Assembly: GCF_003055625.1 (NCBI RefSeq) | Contig: NZ_CP028811.1 | Span: forward strand, 434,001-498,000 | Length of the DNA stretch: 64,000 bases | From: Flavobacterium magnum | GTDB taxonomy: Bacteria > Bacteroidota > Bacteroidia > Flavobacteriales > Flavobacteriaceae | Direction of reading: 5' to 3' | Shown here: positions 44,254 through 53,102 of the stretch, one piece after another | Numbering within the stretch: the first letter of the stretch is position 1 | Layout of the letters: each line of letters starts with the position of its first letter | Notes under the pieces: generated by a model | What the model was told of the DNA's origin: nothing | Seen by the model: the letters and a program-made list of their open reading frames with translations, nothing else | Database searches by the model: none | Translations under genes and position numbers: made by a program

Positions 44254-44303
44254 ATTCGGTTGGCAGGAACTTTTTACTACTTTTACACCACATTTACAAT
44301 CAT

Positions 44304-46349
44304 ATGAAAAGTCAATACGCCCCAAAACGCCTGTTTTTACAAACATTTACAATGTTTTGCCTGATGTGGCAATTGCCTGCGTTGGCTCAGCCATTTACCG
44401 ACAGCAACCTGCCCATCGTCATCATCAACACCGATGGCGCACAGGAAATCCCCGATGACCCAAGGATTTTCGGCGATATGAAAATCATTTACCGCGGCGA
44501 AGGCCAGCAGAATTATGTCACCGACCAGAATACGCCGGCCTACCTGAATTATAATGGGCGCATCGATATTGAGATACGCGGCTCAAGTTCGCAGGCACTG
44601 CCAAAAAAAGGATACGGCTTCTCAACTAAAATGGCCGACAATACGACCAACAACAACGTCAGCCTGCTGGGAATGCCTTCAGAAAACGACTGGATCCTGA
44701 ACGGACTGGCATTCGACCCCTCGCTGATCCGCGACTACCTGTCTTACAATTTATCGAGGAGCATGGGCAATTACGCGACGCGCACCGCCTATTGCGAGGT
44801 GGTCATCAATGGGGATTATAAAGGACTGTACATCTTACAGGAAAAAGTCAAAGCCGATGGCGGCCGCGTAGATGTCACCAAAATTACCACATCGCAGAAT
44901 ACCTTACCGAACCTGAGCGGCGGCTACATCACCAAATGCGATAAGACGACCGGCGGTGATCCCGTGGCGTGGACCATGCCGGATTATAATGGCGGCCAGG
45001 TTGATTTTATCCACGAATTGCCCAAACCGGCAGATGCCACCGCGGCGCAGGACAATTACATCCACAATTACTTCACCGACTTGCAAACCAGTGTCACGAG
45101 CAGCGATCCGGTTACGGGTTATCCGTCTTTGATCGATATCCCGTCGTTTGTTGATTTTATGCTGTCGAACGAACTGGCCAGCAACGCCGACGGATATTCA
45201 CTGAGCACGTATTTTCATAAAGACCGCAATGGGAAACTGCGCGCCGGGCCGATATGGGATTTTAATCTTACGTATGGCAACGACCTGTTTTTTTGGGGTT
45301 TTGACCGCAGTCACTATGATGTGTGGCAGTTTGCCGATGGTGGCAATGACGGTGCCAAATTCTGGACCGACCTTTTCAATAATACTGCCTTCAGATGCAA
45401 CGTTTCCAGGCGATTCAACGAACTGACGCAGCCTGGCCAGCCGCTTAATCCGGACACGTTGAACACTTTTATCGACAATACCATAAACTACATCAGCGCC
45501 GCAGCCGTTCGCGAAAACAACCTGTGGGGCACAGTCCCTGACCTCGAAACCGAAATATTCTCCCTCAAATTCTGGCTTGACCAGCGCGTCACCTGGATGA
45601 CCGAACATCTGGGCAGTTTTTCAGGCTGCAGCAGCGTAGCGGTACCGTCACTGGTCATCAGTAAAATCAATTACAATCCCAACACCTCAGGAAGCTTTAC
45701 GAGCAGCAACGACCAGGAATTCATCGAAATCCGGAACGTAGGGAACACCTCAGCGGACCTGACGGGGATTTACTTCCGGGGTACCGGATTTGTTTACCAA
45801 TTCCCGGCAAACCAGGTTCTGGCAGCCGGTGCCGGTGTCTTTCTCGCAAGCAAGGCCAACGTATTTACAAGCCGTTACGGTTTCGCCCCGTATGGTGAAT
45901 TTACGCGGAACATGTCCAACAACAACCAGGACCTGGTGCTCGCCGATGCGTTCGGCAACATCATCGATCAGGTTCATTATTATGACAGCGCCCCATGGCC
46001 GGATGCAGACGGTAACGGCAATTACCTGCAGCTTACCGATACGGCACTGGACAACAACATCGCATCGAGCTGGACCGCGATGAATATGAATACCCTCCCG
46101 GCTGAGTTTGAAACTAAGGATTTCGCATTACAGCTGTACCCCAACCCAACGAGTGGAATTCTGCACATACAGGCCGGCGAAACGATTTCGACGATGGCCG
46201 TCTTCGACCTGCGCGGGCGGCTTAGAAGCATGTTCAGGCCGGAGAGTACGGCCGTAACGATAGACACTTCTGCCTGGGCCAAAGGCCTGTATCTGCTCAA
46301 AATTCAGGCAGGGGCCAAAACCAGTATCAAGAAATTCAACAGGCGATAA
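44304..46349 (+). CDS. T9SS-exported CotH-like kinase with lamin-tail domain
   Basis: This 681-residue secreted protein has a signal peptide (about 1-28, ...LPALAQ). A CotH-type protein-kinase-like domain spans about 40-440. It includes IRGSSSQALPKKGYGFS, LQEKVKADGGRVDV, GGYITKCDK and the metal-loop motif WDFNLTYGN, where the usual second Asp is Asn. A lamin-tail domain (LVISKINYNP... to about 570) and a type A T9SS sorting domain (LQLYPNPTSGILHIQ ... KGLYLLKI) complete it. CotH proteins phosphorylate secreted or spore-coat proteins; a surface target is an inference. The stop overlaps the next start by one base (TAATG), so the two are translationally coupled. Confidence 0.9.
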   Translation: MKSQYAPKRLFLQTFTMFCLMWQLPALAQPFTDSNLPIVIINTDGAQEIPDDPRIFGDMKIIYRGEGQQNYVTDQNTPAYLNYNGRIDIEIRGSSSQALPKKGYGFSTKMADNTTNNNVSLLGMPSENDWILNGLAFDPSLIRDYLSYNLSRSMGNYATRTAYCEVVINGDYKGLYILQEKVKADGGRVDVTKITTSQNTLPNLSGGYITKCDKTTGGDPVAWTMPDYNGGQVDFIHELPKPADATAAQDNYIHNYFTDLQTSVTSSDPVTGYPSLIDIPSFVDFMLSNELASNADGYSLSTYFHKDRNGKLRAGPIWDFNLTYGNDLFFWGFDRSHYDVWQFADGGNDGAKFWTDLFNNTAFRCNVSRRFNELTQPGQPLNPDTLNTFIDNTINYISAAAVRENNLWGTVPDLETEIFSLKFWLDQRVTWMTEHLGSFSGCSSVAVPSLVISKINYNPNTSGSFTSSNDQEFIEIRNVGNTSADLTGIYFRGTGFVYQFPANQVLAAGAGVFLASKANVFTSRYGFAPYGEFTRNMSNNNQDLVLADAFGNIIDQVHYYDSAPWPDADGNGNYLQLTDTALDNNIASSWTAMNMNTLPAEFETKDFALQLYPNPTSGILHIQAGETISTMAVFDLRGRLRSMFRPESTAVTIDTSAWAKGLYLLKIQAGAKTSIKKFNRR

Positions 46350-48109
46350 TGATGAGAAAAATTTCCGTAATCACAACAATGTTTTGCGCGCTGTTCTTTA
46401 TACAATGCAAAAAGGACCACGACAAAACCGATTTTACCGCATTGTGCAAAAGCTATTTCGACGATAAGAGCGCGCTAAATCCTTTGGATGCAACCGTCTA
46501 CGGGCAAAACCAATACAATGCCGAACTGCTTTTTGAAATGACCGATGCGCACCGTAGGGCTCAGGCGAAGTTCTTCGAAAAATATGCGAATGCCATCGCC
46601 ACTGTGGATTACTCTGCCCTGACCGACGATGAGAAAATCAGCTGCGACATCATCAAATGGGAGGTCAGTATCGGGAAGGAAATGCTGAAATACCCTACCA
46701 ACCTGATGCCTGTAAACCAGTTTACGGGAACGCATCTCAACATGGGCATGTTTGCCGGAGGTACCAGCTCACAGCCTTTTAAGACCGAAAAAGATTACCG
46801 CAACTTCCTCTCGCGGATGGACAAATTCTCCATCTGGATCGACTCGGCTATGGTCTACATGAAAAAAGGCGTACAAAAAGGCTATGTCTTGCCAAAAGCA
46901 CTGACTTTAAAAGTCATTCCGCAATTTGAAGAACTCATTACCGAAAAGCCCGAGGACAACCTGTACTATTCTGCAATCAAGATCATGCCTGCTGATTTTC
47001 CGGATGACGTAAAAAAGCAGCTTGCCGCACAATATGCGCAAACCATCAGCGAAAAGCTCGTCCCTCAATTCCGGAAGATGGCTGCTTACCTCAAGACCGA
47101 TTACCTCGCGGCGTCGCGCAACACCTCAGGCATCAGCAGCCTGCCGATGGGTAAAGAGACTTATGCCACATGGGCCAAAAACTGGACCACCACAGAAAAA
47201 ACACCTGACGAAATCCACAAACTGGGGTTGCAGCAGGTCGCCGCCCTAAAGGCTGAAATGGAAAAAATCAGGATTAAGGTGGGCTTTAAGGGCAGCATGA
47301 AGGATTTCCTGAACGACCTGCGCAACAACCGCCGACTGATGCCCTTCAGTACTCCGGAACAGGTGCTCGCCCATTTCGATTCTATTTACAACAGAATAAA
47401 ACCGAACGTCGGCAAGTTGTTTTCGATGACACCAAAGACACTGTTTGAAATCCGCCGGACCGAAGCCTTCCGAGAGAAAAGCGCAAGTGCTGAATACATC
47501 CAGGGCGCTGCCGACGGCACCCGTCCGGGCATTTTCTACGTTCCGGTACCTGATGCCAAAACATACAATGTACTGCAGGACGAGGACCTGTTCCTGCATG
47601 AAGCCATTCCGGGCCACCATTTCCAGGTGTCAATCCAGCAGGAAAACAACGCTTTGCCTGATTTCCGGAAATTCAACTGGTTCGGCGCGTATGGTGAAGG
47701 CTGGGCATTGTATACCGAAAGCCTGGGGAAAGAACTCGGGCTCTACACCGATCCCTACCAATATATGGGCATGCTGAGCGCTGAAATGCACCGTGCCATA
47801 CGCCTTGTCGTCGATACCGGTATCCATACCAAGGGATGGACAAGGGAGCAGGCCATCCGGTATTCGCTGGATAATGAAGCAGAGACCGAAGCTTCCATTA
47901 TTTCTGAAATAGAACGGTACATGGCCGTCCCCGGACAGGCATTGTCGTACAAGATCGGGCAATTAAAGATTCTGGAATTGCGGGAAAAGGCAAAGAAGCA
48001 GCTTGGTACAAGATTTGATATTCGGGAATTCCACAAAAAGGTGCTCGAATCAGGCGTGATGCCGCTGGAATTGCTTGAAGCGAAACTTGACGCCTGGATG
48101 CAGCAATAG
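46349..48109 (+). CDS. DUF885 lipoprotein, predicted zinc metallopeptidase
   Basis: This 586-residue predicted peptidase has a lipoprotein signal ending at Cys20 (ALFFIQC-KK), so it is membrane-anchored. The DUF885 domain fills the chain. The metal-site motif HEAIPGHH (about 420) and the downstream GEGWALYTE supply the expected ligands. Family members are annotated as dipeptidyl carboxypeptidase-like enzymes, with little biochemistry. A second ATG follows immediately (46352) and is an equal start. It overlaps the CotH-like gene by one base, which suggests the two products act at the same place in the envelope. Confidence 0.9.
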   Translation: MMRKISVITTMFCALFFIQCKKDHDKTDFTALCKSYFDDKSALNPLDATVYGQNQYNAELLFEMTDAHRRAQAKFFEKYANAIATVDYSALTDDEKISCDIIKWEVSIGKEMLKYPTNLMPVNQFTGTHLNMGMFAGGTSSQPFKTEKDYRNFLSRMDKFSIWIDSAMVYMKKGVQKGYVLPKALTLKVIPQFEELITEKPEDNLYYSAIKIMPADFPDDVKKQLAAQYAQTISEKLVPQFRKMAAYLKTDYLAASRNTSGISSLPMGKETYATWAKNWTTTEKTPDEIHKLGLQQVAALKAEMEKIRIKVGFKGSMKDFLNDLRNNRRLMPFSTPEQVLAHFDSIYNRIKPNVGKLFSMTPKTLFEIRRTEAFREKSASAEYIQGAADGTRPGIFYVPVPDAKTYNVLQDEDLFLHEAIPGHHFQVSIQQENNALPDFRKFNWFGAYGEGWALYTESLGKELGLYTDPYQYMGMLSAEMHRAIRLVVDTGIHTKGWTREQAIRYSLDNEAETEASIISEIERYMAVPGQALSYKIGQLKILELREKAKKQLGTRFDIREFHKKVLESGVMPLELLEAKLDAWMQQ

Positions 48110-48119
48110 GCATTCCGAT

Positions 48120-48227
48120 TGATCCGCGGTACCGCGCCAGGGACAGCAGCGAAATCCTTTCTACGCCCGGAGGGTGAAAAAGATTACCTATCGGTCAGTT
48201 CGTCCAGAAGGGAGCACCATGCCCTAA
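48120..48227 (+). ncRNA. Flavo-1-like structured intergenic element, diverged copy
   Basis: This stretch keeps the order seen in the clearer copies: CAGGGACAGCAGCGAAATCC with TTTC; a hairpin around CGCCC-GG-AGGGTG; GAAAAAGATTACCTATCGG; and then TCAGTTCGTCC and a closing GGGAGCACCATGCCC. The core differs at several positions and the outer pairing is weaker, so it may be a decayed copy. It lies between the DUF885 gene and the MscS gene. Confidence 0.45.
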
Positions 48228-48252
48228 AAATTAACTTTACTTTTAAAAATCG

Positions 48253-48280
48253 GCCGCAGATAAACTTTTAAATTTGCGGC
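48253..48280 (+). promoter_or_regulatory. -7 element (TAAATTTG) inside a GCCGCA/TGCGGC inverted repeat, upstream of the MscS gene
   Basis: TAAATTTG at 48269-48276 is an exact -7 match 20 bases before the start codon. It is enclosed by the inverted repeat GCCGCA (48253-48258) and TGCGGC (48275-48280), which overlaps the -7 element itself. A regulator bound here would block polymerase. No -33 TTG is present. Confidence 0.5.
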
Positions 48281-48295
48281 TGAAAAACGTATACC

Positions 48296-49117
48296 ATGAC
48301 CCTTACCCCTGAATTTATAACGGAATATGGCGAGCAGATCAGTCTTACGGTGGTAAACTACCTGCCCAGGCTGGTCACGGCGATTGTGATCCTGATTGTG
48401 GGTATTTACCTGATCCGGATCATCAAGCGGGTTGCCCAGCAGATTATGGTAAGGCGCCAATTCGAGCCTACGTTGTCAAAGTTTCTCGCGGACATCATGA
48501 TCTGGGGGCTTCGGGTGTTGTTGTTTGTCATTTTTATTTCGCAGCTGGGCGTGGAAACCTCCGCATTCGTCGCGATTTTAGGTGCGGGTGGATTGGCCAT
48601 CGGTTTGTCCTTGCAGGGCTCGATGTCAAATTTCGCCGGAGGCATGCTCATCATCGTATTCAAGCCATTTCGCGTAGGGGATACCATTGAGGCACAGAAT
48701 GTAATCGGAACCGTCTCTGAAATACAGATATTCGTGACCAAACTCGTGACGGGCAACAACCAGACCATCTTCATCCCGAATGGCGCCTTGTCGAACAACA
48801 CGATCATCAACTATTCGATGGCCGGTACCAGGCGTGCCGACCTGCTGTTTGCCGTAGCCTATGATGCGGACCTGAAAAGAACGAAGGAAATCATACAAAG
48901 CGTACTGACATCAAACAATAAAGTATTGAAAAATCCTGAGCCTGCTGTGGTTGTGAACGACCTCACCGACAATTCGGTACGGCTGGCCATCCGTCCCTGG
49001 GCTACGAATGCCGACTATGGCGCGATGGTTTCAGAGGTGCTCGAGGACATCAAGCTTGAACTGATGCGCGCAGGCATCGAAACGCAACCTTTTGTGAAGG
49101 AATCGTCGAAGAAGTAA
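48296..49117 (+). CDS. MscS-family mechanosensitive ion channel
   Basis: This 273-residue inner-membrane channel of the small-conductance type opens under membrane tension to release solutes during osmotic downshock. Three membrane segments are seen (about 20-45, 62-82 and 87-118). The pore-lining helix is glycine/alanine-rich (ILGAGGLAIGLSLQGSMSNFAGG), and the cytoplasmic beta domain has the FKPFRVGDTIE and IFIPNGALSNNTIINYS signatures. The length matches E. coli MscS. It is a single-gene unit. Confidence 0.95.
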   Translation: MTLTPEFITEYGEQISLTVVNYLPRLVTAIVILIVGIYLIRIIKRVAQQIMVRRQFEPTLSKFLADIMIWGLRVLLFVIFISQLGVETSAFVAILGAGGLAIGLSLQGSMSNFAGGMLIIVFKPFRVGDTIEAQNVIGTVSEIQIFVTKLVTGNNQTIFIPNGALSNNTIINYSMAGTRRADLLFAVAYDADLKRTKEIIQSVLTSNNKVLKNPEPAVVVNDLTDNSVRLAIRPWATNADYGAMVSEVLEDIKLELMRAGIETQPFVKESSKK

Positions 49118-49231
49118 TTTTGGTTTTTCCGTTGAATATTCACGAGTGGCTTTTAGTGCGATGTTGTTCGCGATTAATTGTAAATTTACATCCTGCCGGA
49201 ATAATCCATTCACGTTTGCGTTATCCTCCCT

Positions 49232-50617
49232 ATGAAAACGATGCAATATGCCATTACCGACATCGAAACTACCGGCGGCAATGCCACTGGCAGCCGTATT
49301 ACGGAAATTGCGATCATCATCCACGACGGTGAGAAAGTGATTGACCGTTGGGAAACGTTGGTGAATCCGGAAAAGGACATTCCCCTGCCGATTTTCGCGC
49401 TGACGGGCATCAACAATGAGATGGTGCGCCATGCGCCGGTTTTTGACGAGGTGGCGGGGAAGGTTTTTGAGCTGCTTTCAGGACGCATCTTTGTGGCGCA
49501 CAATGTCAATTTCGATTACTCTTTCGTAAAACACCAACTCGGGCAGTCAGGCTTTACCTGGAGTGCAAAAAAACTATGCACGGTACGTGCTGCAAGGAAA
49601 ATCAGGCCGGGTCTGGGTTCGTACAGCCTGGGGAATCTTTGCCGCGCACTGGACATCGCCATTGAAAACCGGCACCGGGCAGGCGGTGATGCCGATGCTA
49701 CGGCGACCTTGTTTTCGCAATTACTGCAATGGGACTCAGAATGCGAAATCGGCAAGATGCTTCGGAAAGCGTCACAGGAACAGCGCCTGCCGCCCAACCT
49801 GCCCCGGGAGGATTTTGACCAACTGCCCGAAAAGCCAGGCGTGTATTATTTTTACAACGAAGCCAAAAAAGTGGTCTATGTGGGCAAGGCGGTGAATCTC
49901 AAAAAACGCGTTGCCTCGCATTTCACCGGACATAAAATTACGCCACAGCGCCAACATTTTTTACGCGATATTTACAGCATTTCATTTGAAGTGTGCGCTA
50001 CGGAACTGATGGCCCTGCTGCTCGAATGCACCGAAATCCGGAAACTCTGGCCGGTATACAACAAAGCCCTTAAGCGCTTCGAGGCAAAATTCGGCCTGTA
50101 CGACTATGAGGCCCGAAACGGCTACCGCTATCTTGCCGTCGGGAAATTGCGCAAGCACCAGTCCTGTATACAAACGTTTTATCATGAGTATGAAGCCGTA
50201 CACACGCTGCTGGGCCTCGTGGATGACTTCCGTATCGATCAGCGGTTCTGCATTTATGGAAAACCTGCGGAAGGCGAATTGCCCGTTAAGCATGCGTCCA
50301 CAAACCTGCCTGCGCCGGAACAACACAACCTGCGTGTGGCGGCTGCCCTGAATTCGCTGTCACAGGCGCGTCCCAGTTTTGCGATTGTCGATAAAGGCCG
50401 GCATGCCGATGAGCGCAGCTGCATCTGGGTAGAGAATGGCATGTTTTACGGCATGGGTTACGTGGACAACACTGTCGGATTTACCGAGCCTTCAGGCGTA
50501 CGTGAATATGTCACGCGGTACAAGGGAAATCAATATGTGATGCAGCTGATTGACGGGTTTGTGAAGAAGTACCCCGGTAAAGTGCTGTATGAAAACCAAT
50601 CGGTTGAAAGGTTGTAA
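49232..50617 (+). CDS. DnaQ-like 3'-5' exonuclease fused to a UvrC-type GIY-YIG nuclease
   Basis: This 461-residue two-nuclease protein starts with a DEDDh exonuclease of the DnaQ type (about 1-170): DIETTG with Asp10 and Glu12, Asp95 in NFDYSF, and His148/Asp153 in HRAGGDA. A GIY-YIG domain like that of UvrC/Cho follows (about 200-280: GVYYFYNEAKKVVYVGKAVNLKKRV). The remaining 180 residues resemble the Cho-type C-terminal part. The architecture suggests damaged-strand incision coupled to trimming. Similar fusions occur in other bacteria as predicted DNA polymerase III epsilon/excinuclease hybrids. An alternative start at 49241 (MQYAITDIETTGG) is plausible. Confidence 0.92.
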   Translation: MKTMQYAITDIETTGGNATGSRITEIAIIIHDGEKVIDRWETLVNPEKDIPLPIFALTGINNEMVRHAPVFDEVAGKVFELLSGRIFVAHNVNFDYSFVKHQLGQSGFTWSAKKLCTVRAARKIRPGLGSYSLGNLCRALDIAIENRHRAGGDADATATLFSQLLQWDSECEIGKMLRKASQEQRLPPNLPREDFDQLPEKPGVYYFYNEAKKVVYVGKAVNLKKRVASHFTGHKITPQRQHFLRDIYSISFEVCATELMALLLECTEIRKLWPVYNKALKRFEAKFGLYDYEARNGYRYLAVGKLRKHQSCIQTFYHEYEAVHTLLGLVDDFRIDQRFCIYGKPAEGELPVKHASTNLPAPEQHNLRVAAALNSLSQARPSFAIVDKGRHADERSCIWVENGMFYGMGYVDNTVGFTEPSGVREYVTRYKGNQYVMQLIDGFVKKYPGKVLYENQSVERL

Positions 50618-50631
50618 TCTAATTTTTGGAC

Positions 50632-50659
50632 AAAAAAAAACCCCTCAAAAAATGAAGGG
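50632..50659 (-). terminator. Terminator of tRNA-Leu
   Basis: On the minus strand CCCTTCA-TTTTT-TGAGGG folds into a short stem with one mismatch, followed by nine T residues. Confidence 0.75.
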
Positions 50660-50665
50660 CTTGCG

Positions 50666-50747
50666 TGCGGATAATAGGACTCGAACCTACACACCGTGAG
50701 GCACCAGATCCTAAGTCTGGCGTGTCTACCAATTTCACCATATCCGC
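50666..50747 (-). tRNA. tRNA-Leu (anticodon UAG)
   Basis: On the minus strand an acceptor stem GCGGATA/TATCCGC, a D arm, anticodon loop CTTAGGA (anticodon TAG at 50713-50711), a long class II variable arm and a TTCGAGTCC T-loop make a complete 82-base leucine tRNA. The discriminator base is A and the CCA end is not encoded. Confidence 0.95.
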
Positions 50748-50824
50748 TGAACGTGGGTGCAAATATAAGGATAACTTCCAATATTCAAAGGAATATCTTC
50801 AAAAAAACTTTAGCCACTTTTTTG

Positions 50825-50832
50825 TATTTTTG
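50825..50832 (+). promoter_or_regulatory. -7 element (TATTTTTG) for the M20 peptidase gene
   Basis: This is an exact TAnnTTTG match 24 bases before the start codon at 50857, and it supports that start. A -33 TTG is not evident. Confidence 0.55.
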
Positions 50833-50856
50833 GATGGCAAATTAACCAAAACCGTT

Positions 50857-52245
50857 ATGGACAATATAAAATCTTATGTGCAGGAGCACAAAGACCGATT
50901 TATCAGTGAACTGATTGAACTGCTTAAAATTCCGTCTGTGAGCGCCGACAGCGCCTACTCTCAGGACGTGATCGACACTTCTGAAGCTGTCCGGGCAAGC
51001 CTGGAGAAAGCAGGTTGTGATCGCGTGGAAATCTGTGACACGCCCGGATATCCTATTGTGTATGGTGAAAAAATCATTGACAGGAACCTGCCTACCGTAT
51101 TGGTTTATGGCCACTATGACGTACAGCCACCGGATCCGATGGATTTGTGGACTTCACCACCGTTTGAACCCGTAATCAAAAAAACCGAATTGCACCCTGA
51201 CGGCGCCATCTTCGCGCGCGGCGCCTGTGACGATAAAGGACAGATGTACATGCATGTGAAAGCCCTGGAGTACATGGTTCGCTCAAACTCGCTGCCTTGC
51301 AACGTAAAATTCATGATTGAGGGAGAAGAGGAAGTGGGCTCAAAAAGCCTGGGCTGGTTCGTAGAAAAGAACCACGAAAAACTGCAATGCGATGTGATCC
51401 TGATCTCCGATACCGGTATGATCTCAAATCAGCAGCCGTCAATCACCACCGGCCTGCGCGGGCTGAGCTATGTGGAAGTCGAAGTGACCGGTCCGAACCG
51501 TGATTTGCACTCCGGCCTGTATGGCGGCGCGGTAGCCAATCCGATCAATGTGCTGGCCAAAATGATTGCCTCGCTGCACGATGAAAACAACCACATCACC
51601 ATTCCGGGTTTTTACGACAAGGTAGAGGAACTTACCATGGAAGAGCGGGCTGAAATGGCTAAGGCGCCTTTTGACCTTGACCAATATAAAAAAGCGCTGG
51701 ACCTCGACGACATTTATGGCGAGAAAGGGTATGTGACCAATGAGCGCAACTCTATCCGCCCGACGCTCGATGTCAACGGCATCTGGGGTGGTTACACAGG
51801 AGAAGGCGCAAAGACAGTCATTGCCAGCAAGGCTTTCGCCAAAATATCGATGCGACTCGTTCCGCACCAGGATTGGGAGGAAATAACGGAACTGTTCACC
51901 AGACACTTCGAAAGCATCGCGCCATCGGGCGTCACCGTGAAAGTAAAACCGCACCATGGCGGACAGGGTTATGTCACGCCCATCGACAGCATCGGTTATC
52001 AGGCTGCGGCCAAAGCCTATGAGGAGAGTTTTGGCATCAGGCCGGTTCCCGTCCGTTCCGGCGGCAGCATTCCTATCGTCGCGCTGTTTGAGAAAGAACT
52101 GAAAAGCAAAACCATCATGATGGGCTTCGGCCTTGACAGCGATGCCATCCATTCACCGAATGAGCATTTCGGGATTTTCAATTACCTTAAAGGCATTGAG
52201 ACGATCCCTTTGTTTTACAAATATTTTGTGGAATTGTCGAAATAG
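50857..52245 (+). CDS. M20-family dipeptidase
   Basis: This 462-residue zinc peptidase of the M20 family, dipeptidase/CNDP-like branch, cleaves dipeptides. The metal site is visible: GHYDVQPPDP (first His/Asp), the bridging GACDDKGQ, the catalytic Glu pair in IEGEEEVGS, a further ligand in ISDTG, and the late His in DSDAIHSPNEH. A dimerisation (lid) domain occupies about 200-360. No signal peptide is seen. The start follows a -7 element. A reading extended upstream would cross the tRNA. The TonB-C protein gene starts four bases after its stop. Confidence 0.93.
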   Translation: MDNIKSYVQEHKDRFISELIELLKIPSVSADSAYSQDVIDTSEAVRASLEKAGCDRVEICDTPGYPIVYGEKIIDRNLPTVLVYGHYDVQPPDPMDLWTSPPFEPVIKKTELHPDGAIFARGACDDKGQMYMHVKALEYMVRSNSLPCNVKFMIEGEEEVGSKSLGWFVEKNHEKLQCDVILISDTGMISNQQPSITTGLRGLSYVEVEVTGPNRDLHSGLYGGAVANPINVLAKMIASLHDENNHITIPGFYDKVEELTMEERAEMAKAPFDLDQYKKALDLDDIYGEKGYVTNERNSIRPTLDVNGIWGGYTGEGAKTVIASKAFAKISMRLVPHQDWEEITELFTRHFESIAPSGVTVKVKPHHGGQGYVTPIDSIGYQAAAKAYEESFGIRPVPVRSGGSIPIVALFEKELKSKTIMMGFGLDSDAIHSPNEHFGIFNYLKGIETIPLFYKYFVELSK

Positions 52246-52249
52246 CGGT

Positions 52250-52975
52250 ATGAAAAAACATCTCATCATCTTATTGCTAATAGTCGTCAATGGGCCTTCA
52301 TTCTCACAATCCCTCAATGAAAAAGGCGGCGTTGCCGTAGTCGAAGCGACTGACGAAAAAATCTACAGTGGCGTAGACATCGCACCGCAATTTCCGGGCG
52401 GGATGCAAAAATTTTACGGCTACGTTGCAAACAATTTTATGGTTCCCGAAGATCTGGAAAGTCCGGGAACCATCTTCGTATCCTTCGTGGTCGAAAAAGA
52501 CGGTTCGCTCACCGACATAAAGGTATTGCGCGACTTAGGCCATGGGACGGCTGAGCAAACCAAAGCGCTCATGGAAAAATCTCCCAAATGGACACCCGGT
52601 ACCCAGAACGGAAAAGCGGTCAGGGTACAATATTCGCTACCAATTAAGATTATGGTTGATGACGACAAGGTATATGAAAATCCGGAAATCAAAGCAGACT
52701 ATCCTGGCACACTCAAAGCATTTTACAAAGAATTGCAAGGTAAATTCCGTGTTCCAAAACGTTTTCATGGCAATGGAGAAATCGTTGCGGAATTCATCGT
52801 AGAAAAAGATGGATCAATCTCCGGCCTTGAAATAAAGAAAGACAATATGGGTGGAGACGCTGCAAAACAGGTTACGGAAATGCTGTTGAATGGCCCATCC
52901 TGGAAACCGGCAACCCAAGGTGATATGCCCGTACGTTCGCGCTATGTATTTCCGGTTAAAATTGTTGTCGAATAA
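52250..52975 (+). CDS. Periplasmic protein with two tandem TonB C-terminal-like domains
   Basis: This 241-residue exported protein has a signal peptide (1-19, ...GPSFS). Two repeats of the TonB C-terminal fold follow: about 40-135, with FPGGMQKFYGYVANNFMVP and IFVSFVVEKDGSL; and about 145-241, with YPGTLKAFYKELQGKFRVP and IVAEFIVEKDGSI. It lacks the N-terminal transmembrane anchor and Pro-rich spacer of a true energy transducer, so it is not a normal TonB. Stand-alone copies are common in Bacteroidota and have no settled role. It is probably co-transcribed with the M20 peptidase gene. Confidence 0.85.
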   Translation: MKKHLIILLLIVVNGPSFSQSLNEKGGVAVVEATDEKIYSGVDIAPQFPGGMQKFYGYVANNFMVPEDLESPGTIFVSFVVEKDGSLTDIKVLRDLGHGTAEQTKALMEKSPKWTPGTQNGKAVRVQYSLPIKIMVDDDKVYENPEIKADYPGTLKAFYKELQGKFRVPKRFHGNGEIVAEFIVEKDGSISGLEIKKDNMGGDAAKQVTEMLLNGPSWKPATQGDMPVRSRYVFPVKIVVE

Positions 52976-53069
52976 TTTTACGACATATGTAAGATTCTGG
53001 CTATCATTGATATTAAATGGCTGCTGACTAATAATCAGCATTTTAACAACATAATCTGATTTTTGACGT

Positions 53070-53077
53070 TACCTTTG
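53070..53077 (+). promoter_or_regulatory. -7 element (TACCTTTG) for the DUF4407 gene
   Basis: This is an exact TAnnTTTG match 25 bases before the start codon. No TTG was found at the -33 distance. Confidence 0.55.
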
Positions 53078-53102
53078 CAGGAATCATCATCAATCAATCA
53101 TT

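Noticed and set aside
50666..50747. tRNA-Leu as an integration site for a mobile element
   Set aside because: No integrase, no duplicated tRNA 3' end and no change in gene content on either side.
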